A stretch of DNA of 64,000 nucleotides from Plantibacter sp. ME-Dv--P-122b (GCF_030209375.1 NZ_JARVSC010000001.1:1-64000), one strand, 5' to 3'; shown: positions 33,578 to 42,124, numbered from the stretch's first letter. A program made the numbers and translations. The notes: generated from the sequence alone by a model not told the origin.

Positions 33578-34522
33578 CTAGGCGTCGATCACGAGCGTCG
33601 ACGTCAGTGACCGCGACACGCACGGGTACATGATCATCGACGCGTCGTCGGTCGTCAGGGAGTCGCGATGCTCCGGCGTCCCGTCCACCACCTGCACGGC
33701 ACACGAGCCGCAGACGCCCCGCATGCACGACCCGGCGACACCGACCCGCGCGGCCTGCATCGCCTGCAGCATCGTCTGCCCAGCGGGCACCTCGACGGTC
33801 CGCTCCGACCTCGCGCACTCGACGGTGAACGCCGTGTTCGGCAGGTAGGCGCGGGGCTTCGGCTCGAACCGCTCGAGGTGCAAGCGGCAGTCCTCGGGCA
33901 GCGTCTCGGCGAGCTTCGTAAGGGTGTCCGTGAACCCGCGCGGCCCGCAGGCCGACACGTCGGTGCCCGGCTCGAGTCCCGCGAGGAGGCCTGCGAGGTC
34001 GAGCCGGCCGCTCTCCGCGCTGACGTGGATCCGCACGTGGTCGCCCAGGGCTTCGAGCTCCGGCGCGAACGCGATGTCCTCGCGTGTGCGCACCGCGTAG
34101 ACGAGGGTCCAGTCGGCGTCGCCCGCGGCCAACCGCCGCGCCATCGAGAGCAGCGGCGTGATCCCGATGCCGGCCGCGAGGAGCAGGTGCCGCTTCGCGT
34201 CCGAGAGTGGGAACAGGTTCCGCGGCGGCCGGATGAACACCTTCCGACCGACCTTGAGGAAGTTGTGGATGTAGTGCGACGCACCCCGCGAGTGCTCCTC
34301 CCGCAGGACGGCGATCCGGTACCGGAACTCGTCCGCCGGATCACCGCAGAGCGAGTACTGCCGTTCGTGGCGGGTGATGAGCTGCAGGTCGATGTGCGCT
34401 CCGGGGTCCCACGGCGGGAGCCGGCGACCTTCCGGATCGGCGAGCACGACGCTGACGATCGTCGGCGTCTCGCGCACGATCTCTTGGACGATGAGCGGGG
34501 TCATGCCCGCGCGGTTGCGCAT
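33578..34522 (-). CDS. PDR/VanB-type ferredoxin reductase
   Basis: 314 residues: an FMN/FAD reductase domain (HERQYSLCGDP near 52; AAGIGITPLLSMARRL near 117; SACGPRGF near 190) and a C-terminal plant-type 2Fe-2S domain with CMRGVCGSC and a distal Cys in YPCVSRS. This phthalate-dioxygenase-reductase-like chain passes electrons from NAD(P)H to an oxygenase; no oxygenase is encoded nearby. ATG 34522 with GAGGG is used; MTPLIVQEI (34504) lacks a ribosome site. Coupled through a 17-codon mini-ORF to the upstream FMN protein, which may be its partner. Confidence 0.92.
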   Translation of the reverse strand: MRNRAGMTPLIVQEIVRETPTIVSVVLADPEGRRLPPWDPGAHIDLQLITRHERQYSLCGDPADEFRYRIAVLREEHSRGASHYIHNFLKVGRKVFIRPPRNLFPLSDAKRHLLLAAGIGITPLLSMARRLAAGDADWTLVYAVRTREDIAFAPELEALGDHVRIHVSAESGRLDLAGLLAGLEPGTDVSACGPRGFTDTLTKLAETLPEDCRLHLERFEPKPRAYLPNTAFTVECARSERTVEVPAGQTMLQAMQAARVGVAGSCMRGVCGSCAVQVVDGTPEHRDSLTTDDASMIMYPCVSRSLTSTLVIDA

Positions 34523-34575
34523 CAGGAATCCCTCGTGCTTCCAGTCATCAGTACAGGCTCGTTGCTTCCAGCCAT
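34522..34575 (-). other. bridging mini-ORF (17 aa) on a 26-27-bp duplication
   Basis: ATG 34575 overlaps the TGA of the FMN protein gene and the frame MAGSNEPVLMTGSTRDS ends in a TGA overlapping the reductase ATG at 34522 (TGATG at both ends). It spans a direct repeat (34532-34557 and 34558-34584) of the FMN gene end. The reductase ribosome site (GAGGG) lies inside it. It looks like a translational coupler. Confidence 0.55.
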
Positions 34576-35201
34576 CAGTACAGGCTCTGGTTCCCGACGG
34601 CGACCGCCTCGTCGATGGCGTCGCCGACCTCGGTGCTCAGCCCGGACATGCTCGCCCAGATCCGCCCCGCACTCGGCACCTCGGCCGCGAGCTCCTGCAT
34701 CTCAGCGTCCCACAGTCCGCCGCGGAGGAGCGCCCGCCCGCAGTGCAGGTAGACCTCCTCGGTCCGCACGACGATCGCGAGCTGCGGCGTCACGTGGTCC
34801 TGCTCGAGCATGGCCATGAGTGCCGGGTCGTCGGTGACGGTGGCCGTGCCGTTGATCCGGAGGGTCTCGCTCATGCCGGGGACGAAGCACAGCATGCCGA
34901 TGTGGCCGTTCTGGACGATGTTCTGCAGGGAGTCGGCCAGCCGGTTGCCGAGACGCTCCGGGATCACGAGCGTCCGGGTGTCGAGCGCGCGGACGAACCC
35001 GGGGTAGTCCCCGCGCGGGGAGTTGTCGCACCGGCCGTCGGCGTCGGAGGTCGCGATGGTGCAGAACGGCGAGTGGGCGAGGAAGGCGAGGCAGTTCTCG
35101 TCGAGCTCGTCCATGATCTTGGCCGTCGCCGCGGGGTCCGGTTCGCCGAGCGACCGACGGATGGTGTCGACGTCGATCGACGCGAACGCGCTGGCCTGCA
35201 T
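34575..35201 (-). CDS. PNPOx-like FMN-binding protein (MSMEG_1061 type)
   Basis: 208 residues of the pyridoxamine-oxidase-like split-barrel fold: PFCTIATSDADGRCDNSPRGD (about 47-67), LVIPERLGNRLADSLQNI, GMLCFVPG and LRINGTA. The MSMEG_1061 subfamily is the best match from memory; members bind FMN or F420 and their reactions are mostly unknown. ATG 35201 has GAAGGGG. Operon with the ferredoxin reductase through a mini-ORF, so flavin-dependent electron transfer between the two is a reasonable guess. Confidence 0.85.
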   Translation of the reverse strand: MQASAFASIDVDTIRRSLGEPDPAATAKIMDELDENCLAFLAHSPFCTIATSDADGRCDNSPRGDYPGFVRALDTRTLVIPERLGNRLADSLQNIVQNGHIGMLCFVPGMSETLRINGTATVTDDPALMAMLEQDHVTPQLAIVVRTEEVYLHCGRALLRGGLWDAEMQELAAEVPSAGRIWASMSGLSTEVGDAIDEAVAVGNQSLY

Positions 35202-35326
35202 GGCGGACCCCTTCTCTGTCCCTCCGACCCTACGGTCGTCCAACGCACGTCTCAATGGGCCGTCGGCACACGGTTCGCGGGTGTCCTGTGCCACCGACCC
35301 AGCCGCGTCGATCATCCCGCCCCGGT

Positions 35327-35884
35327 TCATCGGCCGAACGAGCGGCGGAACATCGCCTTCGCGCGCGCCGCGGTGTCGGTTCGGTGGGAATCGGGGATGC
35401 GGGTGAGGGTCGCTCCCACCATCGAGATGGCCATGAGGATGTCGTCGGGTTCGACGTGGTCGGCGATGCGGTGGGCAGCCAGTTCCTTGGCATGCAGGGC
35501 GTGCGCGAGGCGGTCGAGGCGGGTGCCGAGCGCGATCACGCGCGGGTCGTCGCCCTCGCCGAGGATCGCCTCGACGAAGGGCGAGGTGACGAGGGCCTGG
35601 TCGATCACGACGTCGAGCAGGGTGTCGAGGGTCGCATCGGGTCGCGCGGCGTGCTCCTCCAGCTCGCCGACGTTCTCGTCGAGCACCGCGAGCGCGAGGG
35701 AGAGTCGGTCGGGGAAGTGCCGGTACAGGCTTCCTTGTCCGACACCCGCCCGCTTCGCGACCGCGCTGAGGGGAGCGCTGAAGCCGTCCGCGGCGAACAC
35801 CTGACGCGCCGCGGCGACGAGCGCTCGGCGGTTCTCGGGTCCCGCGCTCGGGCCGCGGTTCGGCTTCGGGGGCGTGGACGACAT
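35327..35884 (-). CDS. TetR-family regulator (divergent from SDR)
   Basis: 185 residues. The TetR helix-turn-helix (about 18-64) reads ALVAAARQVFAADGF, AVAKRAGVGQGSLYRHFPDR. The C-terminal part resembles the common SCO-type TetR_C domain. ATG 35884 lies six bases after TACGCT, so it is leaderless; longer upstream frames are rejected. A perfect 22-bp palindrome (35977-35998) lies between it and the SDR gene at 36057 and is the likely operator. Confidence 0.92.
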   Translation of the reverse strand: MSSTPPKPNRGPSAGPENRRALVAAARQVFAADGFSAPLSAVAKRAGVGQGSLYRHFPDRLSLALAVLDENVGELEEHAARPDATLDTLLDVVIDQALVTSPFVEAILGEGDDPRVIALGTRLDRLAHALHAKELAAHRIADHVEPDDILMAISMVGATLTRIPDSHRTDTAARAKAMFRRSFGR

Positions 35885-35976
35885 CCCGGTAGCGTAACGC
35901 CGCGCGGCCGGTCCGAAGCACCCGGCTGAGAGCCCGCCGTGAGGTCTGGCGGCCGTGCCATGGACGGCGTAACGTG

Positions 35977-35998
35977 TACCGGACAATGATGTCCGGTA
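35977..35998. promoter_or_regulatory. TetR operator, perfect 9+4+9 palindrome
   Basis: TACCGGACA-ATGA-TGTCCGGTA. Arms match at all nine positions. It lies 59 bp upstream of the SDR start and 93 bp from the TetR start, so one site can serve both promoters. Confidence 0.85.
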
Positions 35999-36056
35999 GG
36001 GATCGAGGCCCAGACCACCCCGCCGCTCATCGCCCTCTCGAGACCGAAGGAACCCC

Positions 36057-37061
36057 ATGAGCGTCCTCACCGCCAACACCCCGATCGCCGCGTGGCTCGC
36101 CGACCCCACCGGTGGACCGCTCATCCGCGGCCTCCTCACCCAGCTGGGCACCGAGGAATCGCAGCTCGCCCCGATCTCGGGCCTCCCGCTCCAGCAGCTC
36201 GTCGCCCTGAGCCAGGGCAAGCTGCCCCAGTCGCTCATCGACGAGCTCGTGCTCGCCGCGAACGACGGTGTCGCACCTGTCGACGAAGCGCCTCAGGGGT
36301 GGCAGGAGCGCATCACCGTCGGTCGCTTCGCCGGCAAGACCGTGATCGTCACCGGTGCTGCTTCCGGCATCGGCCGTGCAACGGCATCCCGCGTCGCGCG
36401 CGAGGGCGGCCGGGTCGTGGCCGTGGACCTCTTCGAGGACAAGCTCGCCGATCTCGCCTCGAGCCTGCCGGACGCCGATCTCGTCACGATCGCCGGCGAC
36501 ATCACCAAGCAGGACGACATCGACGCGATCGTCGCCGCGGCGGGGGAACGGATCGACGCGCTCGCCAACGTCGCCGGCATCAACGACGACTTCTCCCCGC
36601 TCCACGAGACCTCCGACGCGACCTGGGAGCGGGTGATGGGCGTGAACGTCACCGGCGCGTTCAAGCTGACCCGCGCCGTCCTGCCGTCGATGGTTGCGGC
36701 TGGATCCGGTTCGGTCGTCAACATCGCATCTGAGGCAGGCCTTCGCGGCAATGCCTCGGGCAACGCTTACACGACCTCGAAGCATGCGGTCGTCGGTATG
36801 ACCAAGAGCGCCGCTTTCATGTACGGACCGCACGGTGTCCGGGTCAACGCGGTCGCTCCGGGCGGCGTCGCGACGGGGATCCCCTTCCCGCCGAACGTCT
36901 CCGAGGCGGGTTCGGCGCGGCTCGGACCGTTCCAGGCGGCGATCCCGACGATCGCGACCGCGGAGCAGCTCGCGGCGTCCATCACCTTCCTGCTGAGTGA
37001 CGACGGCGTCAACGTCAACGGGGTCGTCCTGCCGTCCGATGGCGGATGGTCGGTGCAGTAG
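36057..37061 (+). CDS. short-chain dehydrogenase with N-terminal extension
   Basis: 334 residues. A Rossmann core from about residue 92 has TGAASGIG (98-105), NVAG, the catalytic Ser in VVNIASEAG, and YTTSK (about 236). An N-terminal region of about 85 residues (PTGGPLIRGLLTQLG, LQQLVALSQGKLPQ) is unlike plain SDRs and looks like a small helical domain also seen on some actinobacterial SDR hydratase/dehydrogenases. NAD(P)H-dependent oxidation of an alcohol or steroid-like substrate is expected. AAGGAACC before ATG 36057. Regulated by the divergent TetR, I infer. Confidence 0.9.
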   Translation: MSVLTANTPIAAWLADPTGGPLIRGLLTQLGTEESQLAPISGLPLQQLVALSQGKLPQSLIDELVLAANDGVAPVDEAPQGWQERITVGRFAGKTVIVTGAASGIGRATASRVAREGGRVVAVDLFEDKLADLASSLPDADLVTIAGDITKQDDIDAIVAAAGERIDALANVAGINDDFSPLHETSDATWERVMGVNVTGAFKLTRAVLPSMVAAGSGSVVNIASEAGLRGNASGNAYTTSKHAVVGMTKSAAFMYGPHGVRVNAVAPGGVATGIPFPPNVSEAGSARLGPFQAAIPTIATAEQLAASITFLLSDDGVNVNGVVLPSDGGWSVQ

Positions 37062-37248
37062 CCGTCGACCCGCAGAACTTCAGCAATCGGTAAGAACGGC
37101 GATTCTTAACGACTGTCCGGGGCGGGATGAACGCGTTTCTGCTGCGAATCTTGAAGCACACGGGCCGCTCTGCGTCGCCCGTGCCCTGCGAACGGTCTGC
37201 ACGAGTACGGCCGGAACGACTGTTCGCACTGCGGTGACACCGCTCACA

Positions 37249-37281
37249 GGGCCCCACCGATCTTGGCGGAAGGTGGGGCCC
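37249..37281. terminator. bidirectional terminator, SDR / ROK
   Basis: GGGCCCCACC (37249-37258) and GGTGGGGCCC (37272-37281) pair perfectly around 13 bases. It lies between converging genes. The remaining gap 37062-37248 shows no gene; a short symmetric AAGAACGGCGATTCTT occurs at 37092-37107. Confidence 0.8.
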
Positions 37282-37318
37282 TGCGCCGTGTCCGGGCCGC
37301 CCTGCTCCGTGTGCTGGC

Positions 37319-38515
37319 TCAGTGCGGGATCGCCGCGGCGAAGCGCCACGGCTGGGAGCGGATCGTCGCGACGGCCCGCGTGATCGCGCCGAGGGCGACG
37401 ACGTCCGCCCCGAGCCGTGAGGCCCGCACGATCGGCGTCGGCGCGTAGGTCCCTTCGTCGAGCCAGGTCTGAGCCGCGGCGATGACGGGGGAGGCGACGC
37501 GGGCCACGCCGCCGGCGACGACGACCTCGTCCACGTCGAGCAGGCTGCCGAGCAGGACGCACACCCGCCCCAGGCGCTCCCCGAGACGCTCGACGAGTCT
37601 GCCGGCGTAGGCGTCGCCCGAGGCTGCGGCGTCGATGATGCGACCGACGTCGAGGGTGCCGACCGGGATCCCGGCGAGCGGGGAGGCCGCCGGCGCGGCG
37701 CCGGATCGCTGATCCTCCTCCAACCACGACCGTGCTGCACCGTCGAGGCCCTCCGGCGAACCGACGCCCTCGACCATGCCGAGCACGCGCAGTTCGCCTG
37801 CACCGCCGGCCCCGCCGTGCAGCAGCACGCCGTCCACGATGAGTCCCGCGCCGAAGCTCGCCTCGGCCAGGAGGACGGCGATGGACTCGCGCGCCACCTC
37901 CCCGAGGGCGCGTTCGGCGGTGGCCGCGAGGTTGGCGTCGTTCTCGAGCACGACGTCGCCCCAGGGGCCGAGGCGGCTCGCGAAGTCGGGGTTCATCCGG
38001 GCCCAGTAGTCGTGGTCGCCGCGCGGGGAGCGGCCGTGGGCGTCCACCGGTGCCGGGACACCGACGGCGGTCACGAGCACCTGCCCCGGCGTCGCGCCGG
38101 CCTGCGCGGTCGCCTCCTCGACGACGGTCCGTGCGGTCGCGAGGCGGAGGTCTGGGTCTTCGTCTCCGCCCACGATCGGACGTTCGGCCCGGCCGACGAC
38201 CTCACCACGGAGCGTCGCGACGAGCGCCGCGACCCGGTGCTGCCCCACATCGAGTCCGACGACGAACGCGGTGTCCGCGGCGAGTTCGTAGCGCCGGGCC
38301 GGTCGTCCCCGCCGATAGTCGCCGGCGGCCCGTGCGTCGTCGAGCTCCCGGATCCACCCGCGGTCGGCGAGCGCGTCGCAGGCGTTCAGCACGGTGGCGC
38401 GCGTCAGGCCGGTCCCGTCCATGACGTCGCTCGCCGTGAACGCACCGTGGTCGAAGGCGTAGGCGGCGACGAGTTCGACGCTCGCCCTGCCCGTCTCGAT
38501 CCCCGGTTCCGCCAT
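37319..38515 (-). CDS. ROK-family regulator
   Basis: 398 residues: an N-terminal winged helix (about 15-75; TASDVMDGTGLTRATVLNACDAL) and a C-terminal ROK sugar-kinase-like domain (VVGLDVGQHRVAALVATLRGEVV; VVLENDANLAATAERALG; GGAGGAGELRVLG). The zinc motif CxCGxxGCxE of most ROK proteins is absent: where it should be, the sequence runs GMVEGVGSPEGLDGAA without Cys. ATG 38515 is used because TACAGT lies six bases upstream; ATG 38539 would touch the operator. Divergent from Gfo/Idh and ThuA genes, which it probably represses in a sugar-dependent way. Confidence 0.9.
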   Translation of the reverse strand: MAEPGIETGRASVELVAAYAFDHGAFTASDVMDGTGLTRATVLNACDALADRGWIRELDDARAAGDYRRGRPARRYELAADTAFVVGLDVGQHRVAALVATLRGEVVGRAERPIVGGDEDPDLRLATARTVVEEATAQAGATPGQVLVTAVGVPAPVDAHGRSPRGDHDYWARMNPDFASRLGPWGDVVLENDANLAATAERALGEVARESIAVLLAEASFGAGLIVDGVLLHGGAGGAGELRVLGMVEGVGSPEGLDGAARSWLEEDQRSGAAPAASPLAGIPVGTLDVGRIIDAAASGDAYAGRLVERLGERLGRVCVLLGSLLDVDEVVVAGGVARVASPVIAAAQTWLDEGTYAPTPIVRASRLGADVVALGAITRAVATIRSQPWRFAAAIPH

Positions 38516-38540
38516 GGGGTGACTGTAGCAGGGTTGCATT

Positions 38541-38565
38541 ACTAGATATGGCCGCTATATTTAGT
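38541..38565. promoter_or_regulatory. palindromic operator between ROK and Gfo/Idh genes
   Basis: ACTAGATAT and ATATTTAGT (8 of 9 pairs) flank GGCCGCT. It is AT-rich against a GC-rich background, as ROK operators usually are, and overlaps promoter elements on both sides. Confidence 0.7.
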
Positions 38566-38633
38566 GGCGAAGGTCGACCACCGCCGGTCACGACACGTGC
38601 TCGGCTCCGCACCCCGAAAGGAACCGTCCGAGC

Positions 38634-39770
38634 ATGAGCACCAGTACCGCCCCGACATCAGCAGACGCTCCGGACCTCCGGGTCGGCGTCATCGGCCTCG
38701 GCTTCGCCGGGACCACGCACCTGGACGCCTTCACCGCGCTCCCCGGTGCCACCGTCGTCGCCCTGTCCGGCCAGGAACCGGCGCGCCTCGCCGAGCTGGC
38801 CGAGAGCCGCGGGGTCCCGGAGACCTACGCCGACTGGGAGGACCTCGTCGCCCGCGACGACCTCGACATCGTCTCGATCGGCGTGCCGAACGCGCTCCAC
38901 CACCCGATCGCCGTGGCCGCGCTCCGCAGCGGCAAGCACGTCTTCTGCGAGAAGCCGCTCGCCACGACCGCCGACCTCGCCGCCGAGATGGTGGAGGCCG
39001 CGACCGCCGCCGACCGCGTCCTCGAGGTCGCCTACAACCACCGCCGTCGTGCCGACGTCGCCTACCTCGCGCGCTACCTCGCCGAGGAGCCGATCGGTCG
39101 CGTCTACCACTCGCGCGCCTCCTGGCTCCGTCGTCAGGGTGTGCCCGGCATCGACTCCTGGTTCACGAACAAGGCCGCGGCCGGTGGCGGGCCACTCATC
39201 GACCTCGGTTCCCACGTGCTCGACATCGCGCTGTCGCTCCTCGGCGAGCCGCGCGTGACGCACGTCTCGGCCGTCGCGTACAACGAGCTCGGCCGCGCCG
39301 GTCGCGGTGGCTCGTCGAACGGTGGTCCGGTCTCGAGCCGGTCCACGCACGCCTTCGACGTCGAGGACTTCGCGTCCGCCCTGCTGCGGTTCGAGGACGG
39401 CGGGAGCCTGCACCTCGAGGCGTCGTGGGCGTCCTACTCGAAGGCCCACGAGGACATCTCGGTCGAACTCCTCGGCTCGGAGGGTGGCGTCCGCCTCCAC
39501 GTCGACAACTACAACACCGAGGGGACCGTCACGATCTACCGCGACGTCGCCGGGGCGCCGACGATCGAGCGACCAGCCGTGCAGGTCCCGGCCGGTCACC
39601 ACCAGTCGGTCATCGCCGAGTTCCTCGACACCATCCGCGCGGGTGAGACCGCCGGCGGTGAGCTCCGGTTCGCCGGTCACCACGGCGAGTACGCACTGCA
39701 CCGCAGCCGCGTCATCGACGCCGCCTACGCCTCGGCCGCCGCCGGGCACGAACTGGAGGTCCCCGCATGA
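38634..39770 (+). CDS. Gfo/Idh/MocA-family oxidoreductase
   Basis: 378 residues: Rossmann start [18 protein letters not shown], the CEKPLA signature (about 104-109), and the C-terminal beta-sheet domain with [18 protein letters not shown](P)-dependent oxidation or reduction of a sugar or inositol derivative. AAAGGAACC upstream of ATG 38634. Its stop overlaps the ThuA start (ATGA). Such Gfo/Idh plus ThuA pairs are typical of trehalose/sugar utilisation loci. Confidence 0.93.
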   Translation: MSTSTAPTSADAPDLRVGVIGLGFAGTTHLDAFTALPGATVVALSGQEPARLAELAESRGVPETYADWEDLVARDDLDIVSIGVPNALHHPIAVAALRSGKHVFCEKPLATTADLAAEMVEAATAADRVLEVAYNHRRRADVAYLARYLAEEPIGRVYHSRASWLRRQGVPGIDSWFTNKAAAGGGPLIDLGSHVLDIALSLLGEPRVTHVSAVAYNELGRAGRGGSSNGGPVSSRSTHAFDVEDFASALLRFEDGGSLHLEASWASYSKAHEDISVELLGSEGGVRLHVDNYNTEGTVTIYRDVAGAPTIERPAVQVPAGHHQSVIAEFLDTIRAGETAGGELRFAGHHGEYALHRSRVIDAAYASAAAGHELEVPA

Positions 39771-40513
39771 GCACCACGACACCGATCCGCATCCGCGTCT
39801 GGAACGAGTTCGTCCACGAGTCCCGCGGTGACGCCGTGGTGCTCGGGCACTACCCTGACGGGATCCACGCCGTCATCGCGGCGGGCCTCGAGGAGTCGCT
39901 CGGCGACGCCGTGTCCGTCTCGACGGCGACCCTCCAGGATCCCGAGCACGGTCTCACCGAGGAGGTCCTCGCGAACACCGACGTCCTGTTCTGGTGGGGG
40001 CACATCGCCCACGACCAGGTCTCCGACGAGGTCGTCGAGCGGGTCGTCCGGCATGTGCACGCCGGCATGGGCATCGTCGTGTTGCACTCCGGGCACTACT
40101 CGCGGGTCTTCCAGCGGCTGATGGGGACGACGTGCGCGCTCAAGTGGCGCAACGACGGCGAGCGCGAACTCGTCTGGACGGTCCTCCCGGACCACCCGAT
40201 CGCTCAGGGCGTGCCGCACCCCATCGTCATCGACCGCCAGGAGATGTACGGGGAGCACTTCGACATCCCCCGGCCGGACGAAGAAGTGTTCCTCTCCACC
40301 TTCGCCGGTGGCGAGGTCTTCCGATCCGGCGTCGCCTACCACCGCGGACGCGGGCGCGTGTTCTACTTCTCGCCCGGTGACCAGGAGTACCCGGTCTACC
40401 ACCACCCCGACATCCGGCGGGTCCTGGCGAACGCGGCCGAGTGGGCGCGCCCGACGATCGAACGCACCCCGCCGACCGCCGACCAGCACCCGCGGGACTG
40501 GTTCCTGAGCTAG
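39767..40513 (+). CDS. ThuA-like domain protein (trehalose utilisation)
   Basis: 248 residues covering one ThuA domain, a class I glutamine-amidotransferase-like fold: [52 protein letters not shown], and the C-terminal [34 protein letters not shown]. ThuA proteins act with Gfo/Idh dehydrogenases in disaccharide catabolism; the reaction in this group is thought to be in keto-sugar metabolism. Coupled with the upstream gene by ATGA. Confidence 0.92.
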   Translation: MSTTTPIRIRVWNEFVHESRGDAVVLGHYPDGIHAVIAAGLEESLGDAVSVSTATLQDPEHGLTEEVLANTDVLFWWGHIAHDQVSDEVVERVVRHVHAGMGIVVLHSGHYSRVFQRLMGTTCALKWRNDGERELVWTVLPDHPIAQGVPHPIVIDRQEMYGEHFDIPRPDEEVFLSTFAGGEVFRSGVAYHRGRGRVFYFSPGDQEYPVYHHPDIRRVLANAAEWARPTIERTPPTADQHPRDWFLS

Positions 40514-40571
40514 GGCTGGAGGAGCGAACGCGGCTGGGGGAGAATTGCCGCCAGACCGCAGGGAGGACCAT

Positions 40572-40838
40572 ATGCCGGACAAGCAGAACCCGTCGCTGAA
40601 GGACCCCGAACTCTACGAGAAGCTCCGCGACGACGGGGCGTCGAAGGGGAAGGCCGCGCGGATCTCGAACGCCGCAGCGAAGCAGGGACGATCGACGATC
40701 GGGGAGAAGGGCGGCGAGGCCGGGTCGTACGACGATTGGACGGTCGCGCAGCTCCGCGAGCGGGCGAAGGAGATCGGCCTGAGCGGCTACTCCGGCAAGC
40801 GGAAGAGCGAACTCATCACGATGCTCCGCGACAGCTGA
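40572..40838 (+). CDS. small DNA/RNA-binding-type protein, DUF7218 plus SAP/Rho-N-like end
   Basis: 88 residues. The first half (LYEKLRDDGASKGKAARISNAAAKQGRSTIG) is the DUF7218-type basic segment common in actinobacteria. The second half (WTVAQLRERAKEIGLSGYSGKRKSELITMLR) is a SAP/Rho-N-type helix pair expected to bind nucleic acid. GGGAGG precedes ATG 40572. The region coding for the second half is duplicated immediately downstream (40867-40998). Confidence 0.85.
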   Translation: MPDKQNPSLKDPELYEKLRDDGASKGKAARISNAAAKQGRSTIGEKGGEAGSYDDWTVAQLRERAKEIGLSGYSGKRKSELITMLRDS

Positions 40839-40998
40839 GCCGGCGGCGCTGCCGCCCGGCTACTTCGATTGGACGGTCGCGCAGCTCCGCGAGCGGGCGA
40901 AGGAGATCGGCCTGAGCGGCTACTCCGGCAAGCGGAAGAGCGAACTCATCACGATGCTCCGCGACAGCTGAGCCGGCGGCGCCACCGCCCGGCTACTT
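40735..40998. repeat. 132-bp tandem duplication across convergent gene ends
   Basis: 40735-40866 and 40867-40998 differ at only two bases. Each copy holds the SAP-like half of the small protein, its TGA, and the sequence that forms the TAG stop of the gene coming from the other strand (40993). The second copy of the SAP half has no start codon and is a dead fragment. Confidence 0.95.
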
Positions 40999-41310
40999 CG
41001 CCCGGGCGGCAGCGTCGTCGCCGGTCGTGGCGTGAACGACGACCTCGCCGGTGTTCGCCTCGTGCATGAATCCCTCGAGCAGTGCGCGGTCCATCTCGCC
41101 GACCTCGTCGGAGTCGAAGGAGAACTGCAGGGCGATCGCCGGGTGCAGCCAGAGCGTCGTGCGTCCCTCGGTGGTCGCGTCCTGTCGCACCGTGAGTGCG
41201 AACGACTCGTTCCGTCGCAGCTTCATGAGCGCGATCGTCTTGACGTGGGCGAGCGTGCGGTCGTCGAGGCGAACGCGTGCGTCGCCAGTGCCGTAGACCA
41301 GTTGTCCCAT
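40993..41310 (-). CDS. DUF7882-like small protein, paralogue 1
   Basis: 105 residues starting MGQLVYGTGDARVRLDDRTLAHVKTI, with a central RRNESFALTV and GRTTLWLHPAIALQFSF. The start, the LDDR.LAH block and the LWLHP.I.L.F block recur in the proteins at 41566 and 42820. I recall this family as DUF7882 in Microbacteriaceae, often misnamed DNA ligase; it has no known function. GAGGG precedes ATG 41310. Its stop lies inside the second copy of the 132-bp duplication. Confidence 0.82.
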   Translation of the reverse strand: MGQLVYGTGDARVRLDDRTLAHVKTIALMKLRRNESFALTVRQDATTEGRTTLWLHPAIALQFSFDSDEVGEMDRALLEGFMHEANTGEVVVHATTGDDAAARAK

Positions 41311-41565
41311 GGGAACCCTCGACTTCCGACCCCGGAGATGGCCGTCGAGAGAAGTCGCCGACGGCTGTGCGCGTCCCGACGGGGTCCGGGTCGGTGAAGC
41401 GCTCTCTCAGGATACGAGAGATTGTTGGTGCGCGCCCGATTATCCACATCGCGATGACCGATCGATGTCGCGCGCGCATTGTCCGCTGCCCGGGCCCCGT
41501 GCGCAATGGCCCCGACGCCCCGATCTCCCCGCGCTAGCGTGGCAGGCCTGGGAAAGGAGCTGACG

Positions 41566-41847
41566 ATGGGATTCCTCCGCCTCGGTGCGCTCCGTTCGCA
41601 GGTCGACGATCAGACGCTCGCGCAACTGGAACGCGTGATCCTCACGCGCATGCTCGGCGAACGGTCGTTCCGGCTGCAGCTCCACCGCGGGCGCTTCCAG
41701 TCGTCCGAGCCGGTCACCGTGTCGCCCGAGCAACCGATCGTCTTCGCGTTCGACGCCGAGTTCGAGCCGCCGATCGACGAGCGCATGGCCGCCGAGATGC
41801 TCGAGGAGATCGAGATCACCGGCGGATTGCACGTCGTCGTCGCCTGA
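41566..41847 (+). CDS. DUF7882-like small protein, paralogue 2 (divergent)
   Basis: 93 residues, starting MGFLRLGALRSQVDDQTLAQLERVILTRM. It keeps the MG-start, the VDDQTLAQLE block and R.LGERSF.L, but the LWLHP centre is replaced by EQPIVFAFDAEF. The layout suggests a distant paralogue of its neighbours. AAAGGAG precedes ATG 41566. It is followed after 60 bp by a small acidic protein on the same strand. The 255-bp gap 41311-41565 shows no gene. Confidence 0.78.
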   Translation: MGFLRLGALRSQVDDQTLAQLERVILTRMLGERSFRLQLHRGRFQSSEPVTVSPEQPIVFAFDAEFEPPIDERMAAEMLEEIEITGGLHVVVA

Positions 41848-41907
41848 CCAGCAACAGACCGACACCAGCACCACACCGAAACCACCACCACAGGAAGCAG
41901 GAGCGAC

Positions 41908-42057
41908 ATGAGCGACTTCACCGGCGCAGACGCATTGGGTACCGACCCGGACATGGTGGTCGGCACGCCGCCCACCGAGATCCCGGACGAGTCGACGGAT
42001 GAGGACACGGCGGACGAGCCGGATGTGCTCGAGCAGCCGGATACCGACGCTCGCTGA
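41908..42057 (+). CDS. small acidic protein (49 aa)
   Basis: ATG 41908 follows AGGAAGCAGGAG. The 49-residue product is Asp/Glu-rich (PDESTDEDTADEPD), lacks hydrophobic helices and is probably disordered. A perfect 20-bp-arm hairpin follows ten bases after its stop. It resembles other short acidic actinobacterial proteins without function. Together with the similar-looking 66-aa protein on the other strand it forms a convergent pair around the hairpin. Confidence 0.7.
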   Translation: MSDFTGADALGTDPDMVVGTPPTEIPDESTDEDTADEPDVLEQPDTDAR

Positions 42058-42066
42058 GTCCGTCAC

Positions 42067-42110
42067 ACGCCGAAGCGCCGCCGACCCTCGGGTCGGCGGC
42101 GCTTCGGCGT
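42067..42110. terminator. strong bidirectional terminator, 20-bp perfect arms
   Basis: ACGCCGAAGCGCCGCCGACC (42067-42086) pairs fully with 42091-42110 around CTCG. It lies between the converging small acidic genes. Confidence 0.9.
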
Positions 42111-42124
42111 ACGGCGAGCGGGGC

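Noticed and set aside
40867-40969. A second SAP-domain gene
   Set aside because: It is the duplicated 3' half of the gene at 40572 without start codon or ribosome site.
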